Below are positions 63,326 through 64,000 of a DNA stretch of 64,000 nt, one piece after another. This DNA is from Liopterus haemorrhoidalis (lineage: Eukaryota > Arthropoda > Insecta > Coleoptera > Dytiscidae): positions 242,940,654 through 243,004,653 of the forward strand of contig OZ020611.1 in assembly GCA_963971575.1 (NCBI GenBank), in the 5' to 3' direction. Every line of letters begins with the position of its first letter. The first letter of the stretch is position 1. Below the pieces are notes generated by a model, which saw nothing but the letters and a program-made list of their open reading frames with translations, was not told where the DNA came from and made no database searches. The position numbers and the translations under genes were made by a program.

Positions 63326-64000
63326 AGTGGTGCCCAACCTTTAACTTGGCTCGAGCCACTTTGAAATTTAAAAATTTTAGTCGAGCCACATACATATATA
63401 TTTTGCTTTTAATATTTCAATTTTATATATGGTCTGTTCCAAACGGTTAAGCGGAACTAGATTTTGTAATCTAGTTACTTTCATCGTTTAAATCGTGCTT
63501 TTCGGCTGTTTTGTTTAAGCTTTGTAAATCATACTTACAATAAACATTTTTTGGTTAAGGTTAATATCATTTTAAAATGTCATTTTCGTTATATTTTGAT
63601 TTTTTGTGTCATTCTTAATACAAATTTCCAATTTATTTATTTTTTTGTCATTAAAATATCTAAAAAAAATATTTAATTTTGACATATGGTCATTCGTTTC
63701 CATGGTTTCATTGTTGGAATTTTAAATTTTGACATCACAACGTGAAAAATGAAATAACCCAAGCAAGGTCCCTTCTCGTGACAACCTAAAAGAACTAAAA
63801 TCCCATTTAGTTCCGCTTAACCGTTTGGAACAGACTGTAGGTATATATCTAATAGTTTTCGCTTAATCATATTTTGTGTTCTGGTTGTATAAAATATATT
63901 TCAAATATTTGTAAATTTGTGTTTTATACAATTAGAGTTAGTAAACTGGCATATAATTTAATGTTAATTATGAGTTTCAAATATTTTTTTTAAAGGTGTC
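63326..64000. mobile_element. hAT-type element, left end, running out of the window
   Basis: CAGTGGTGCCCAACCTTTAAC with subterminal GGCTCGAGCCACTT and AGTCGAGCCACATAC. The right end is not in the window. A full MITE (63430-63837) is inserted in it. Confidence 0.6.
63430..63837. mobile_element. Full-length GGCGGAACTA-family MITE, second copy
   Basis: 408 bp with ends GGTCTGTTCCAAACGGTTAA and TTAACCGTTTGGAACAGACTG and TA at each side. Inverted relative to 44627-45033. The stem word AAGCGGAACTA replaces AGGCGGAACTA. Confidence 0.88.

Overview
The window reads as one stretch of an AT-rich, repeat-laden insect nuclear genome. The only host genes I can support are three cuticular-protein genes with an extended Rebers-Riddiford (RR-2, CPR family) chitin-binding domain. 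All three lie on the + strand and share one design: a 12-nt first coding exon (MYSK, MYMK), a second exon with the rest of the signal peptide, and a last exon that starts GCC CCA and carries the whole RR-2 domain. Both introns are phase 0. I do not name the order or species. The RR-2 sequence, TTAGG-like repeats and the mix of mariner, DD41D, hAT, PIF/Harbinger, Penelope and LINE relics fit an insect.

Layout. Gene 1 (526-1501) is partial: its first exon lies left of the window and a 200-N gap (1055-1254) removes the start of its last exon. From 1.6 to 13.4 kb the sequence is transposons: two 816-bp-type elements, GTCT-rich repeats, a hAT element with perfect 8-bp duplications, and a mariner split by a 2.96-kb hAT element that itself carries a foldback element and a tRNA-derived SINE. 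Gene 2 (14241-18133) is complete with TATA box, initiator and poly(A) signal. From 18.5 to 43 kb there is a 25-kb transposon block: a Penelope GIY-YIG fragment, a second mariner, a DD41D element sitting inside a SINE, LINE RNase H and reverse-transcriptase relics, at least eight hAT elements (several nested), a Harbinger derivative and three-level nests.

Gene 3 (43149-54812) is complete but stretched over 11.7 kb by transposon-filled introns of 6.2 and 5.0 kb. From 55 to 64 kb the window holds a second foldback element, a long-inverted-repeat element containing a palindromic MITE, a third mariner, a quieter single-copy-looking stretch (60.9-62.4 kb), and more nested hAT and Tc1/mariner-type MITEs.

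How it works together: the three CPR genes are a tandem family that probably supply chitin-binding structural proteins of hard cuticle. No protein-coding transposon here looks intact, but target-site duplications and orderly nesting let the insertion order be reconstructed in many places. I found no CRISPR, operon-like or clearly new enzymatic system. The most unusual items are structural: foldback elements with tandem-array termini (one with internal TTAGG-like repeats), a Harbinger derivative with arrays of CTAGAG motifs, and a minisatellite shared by unrelated hAT MITEs.
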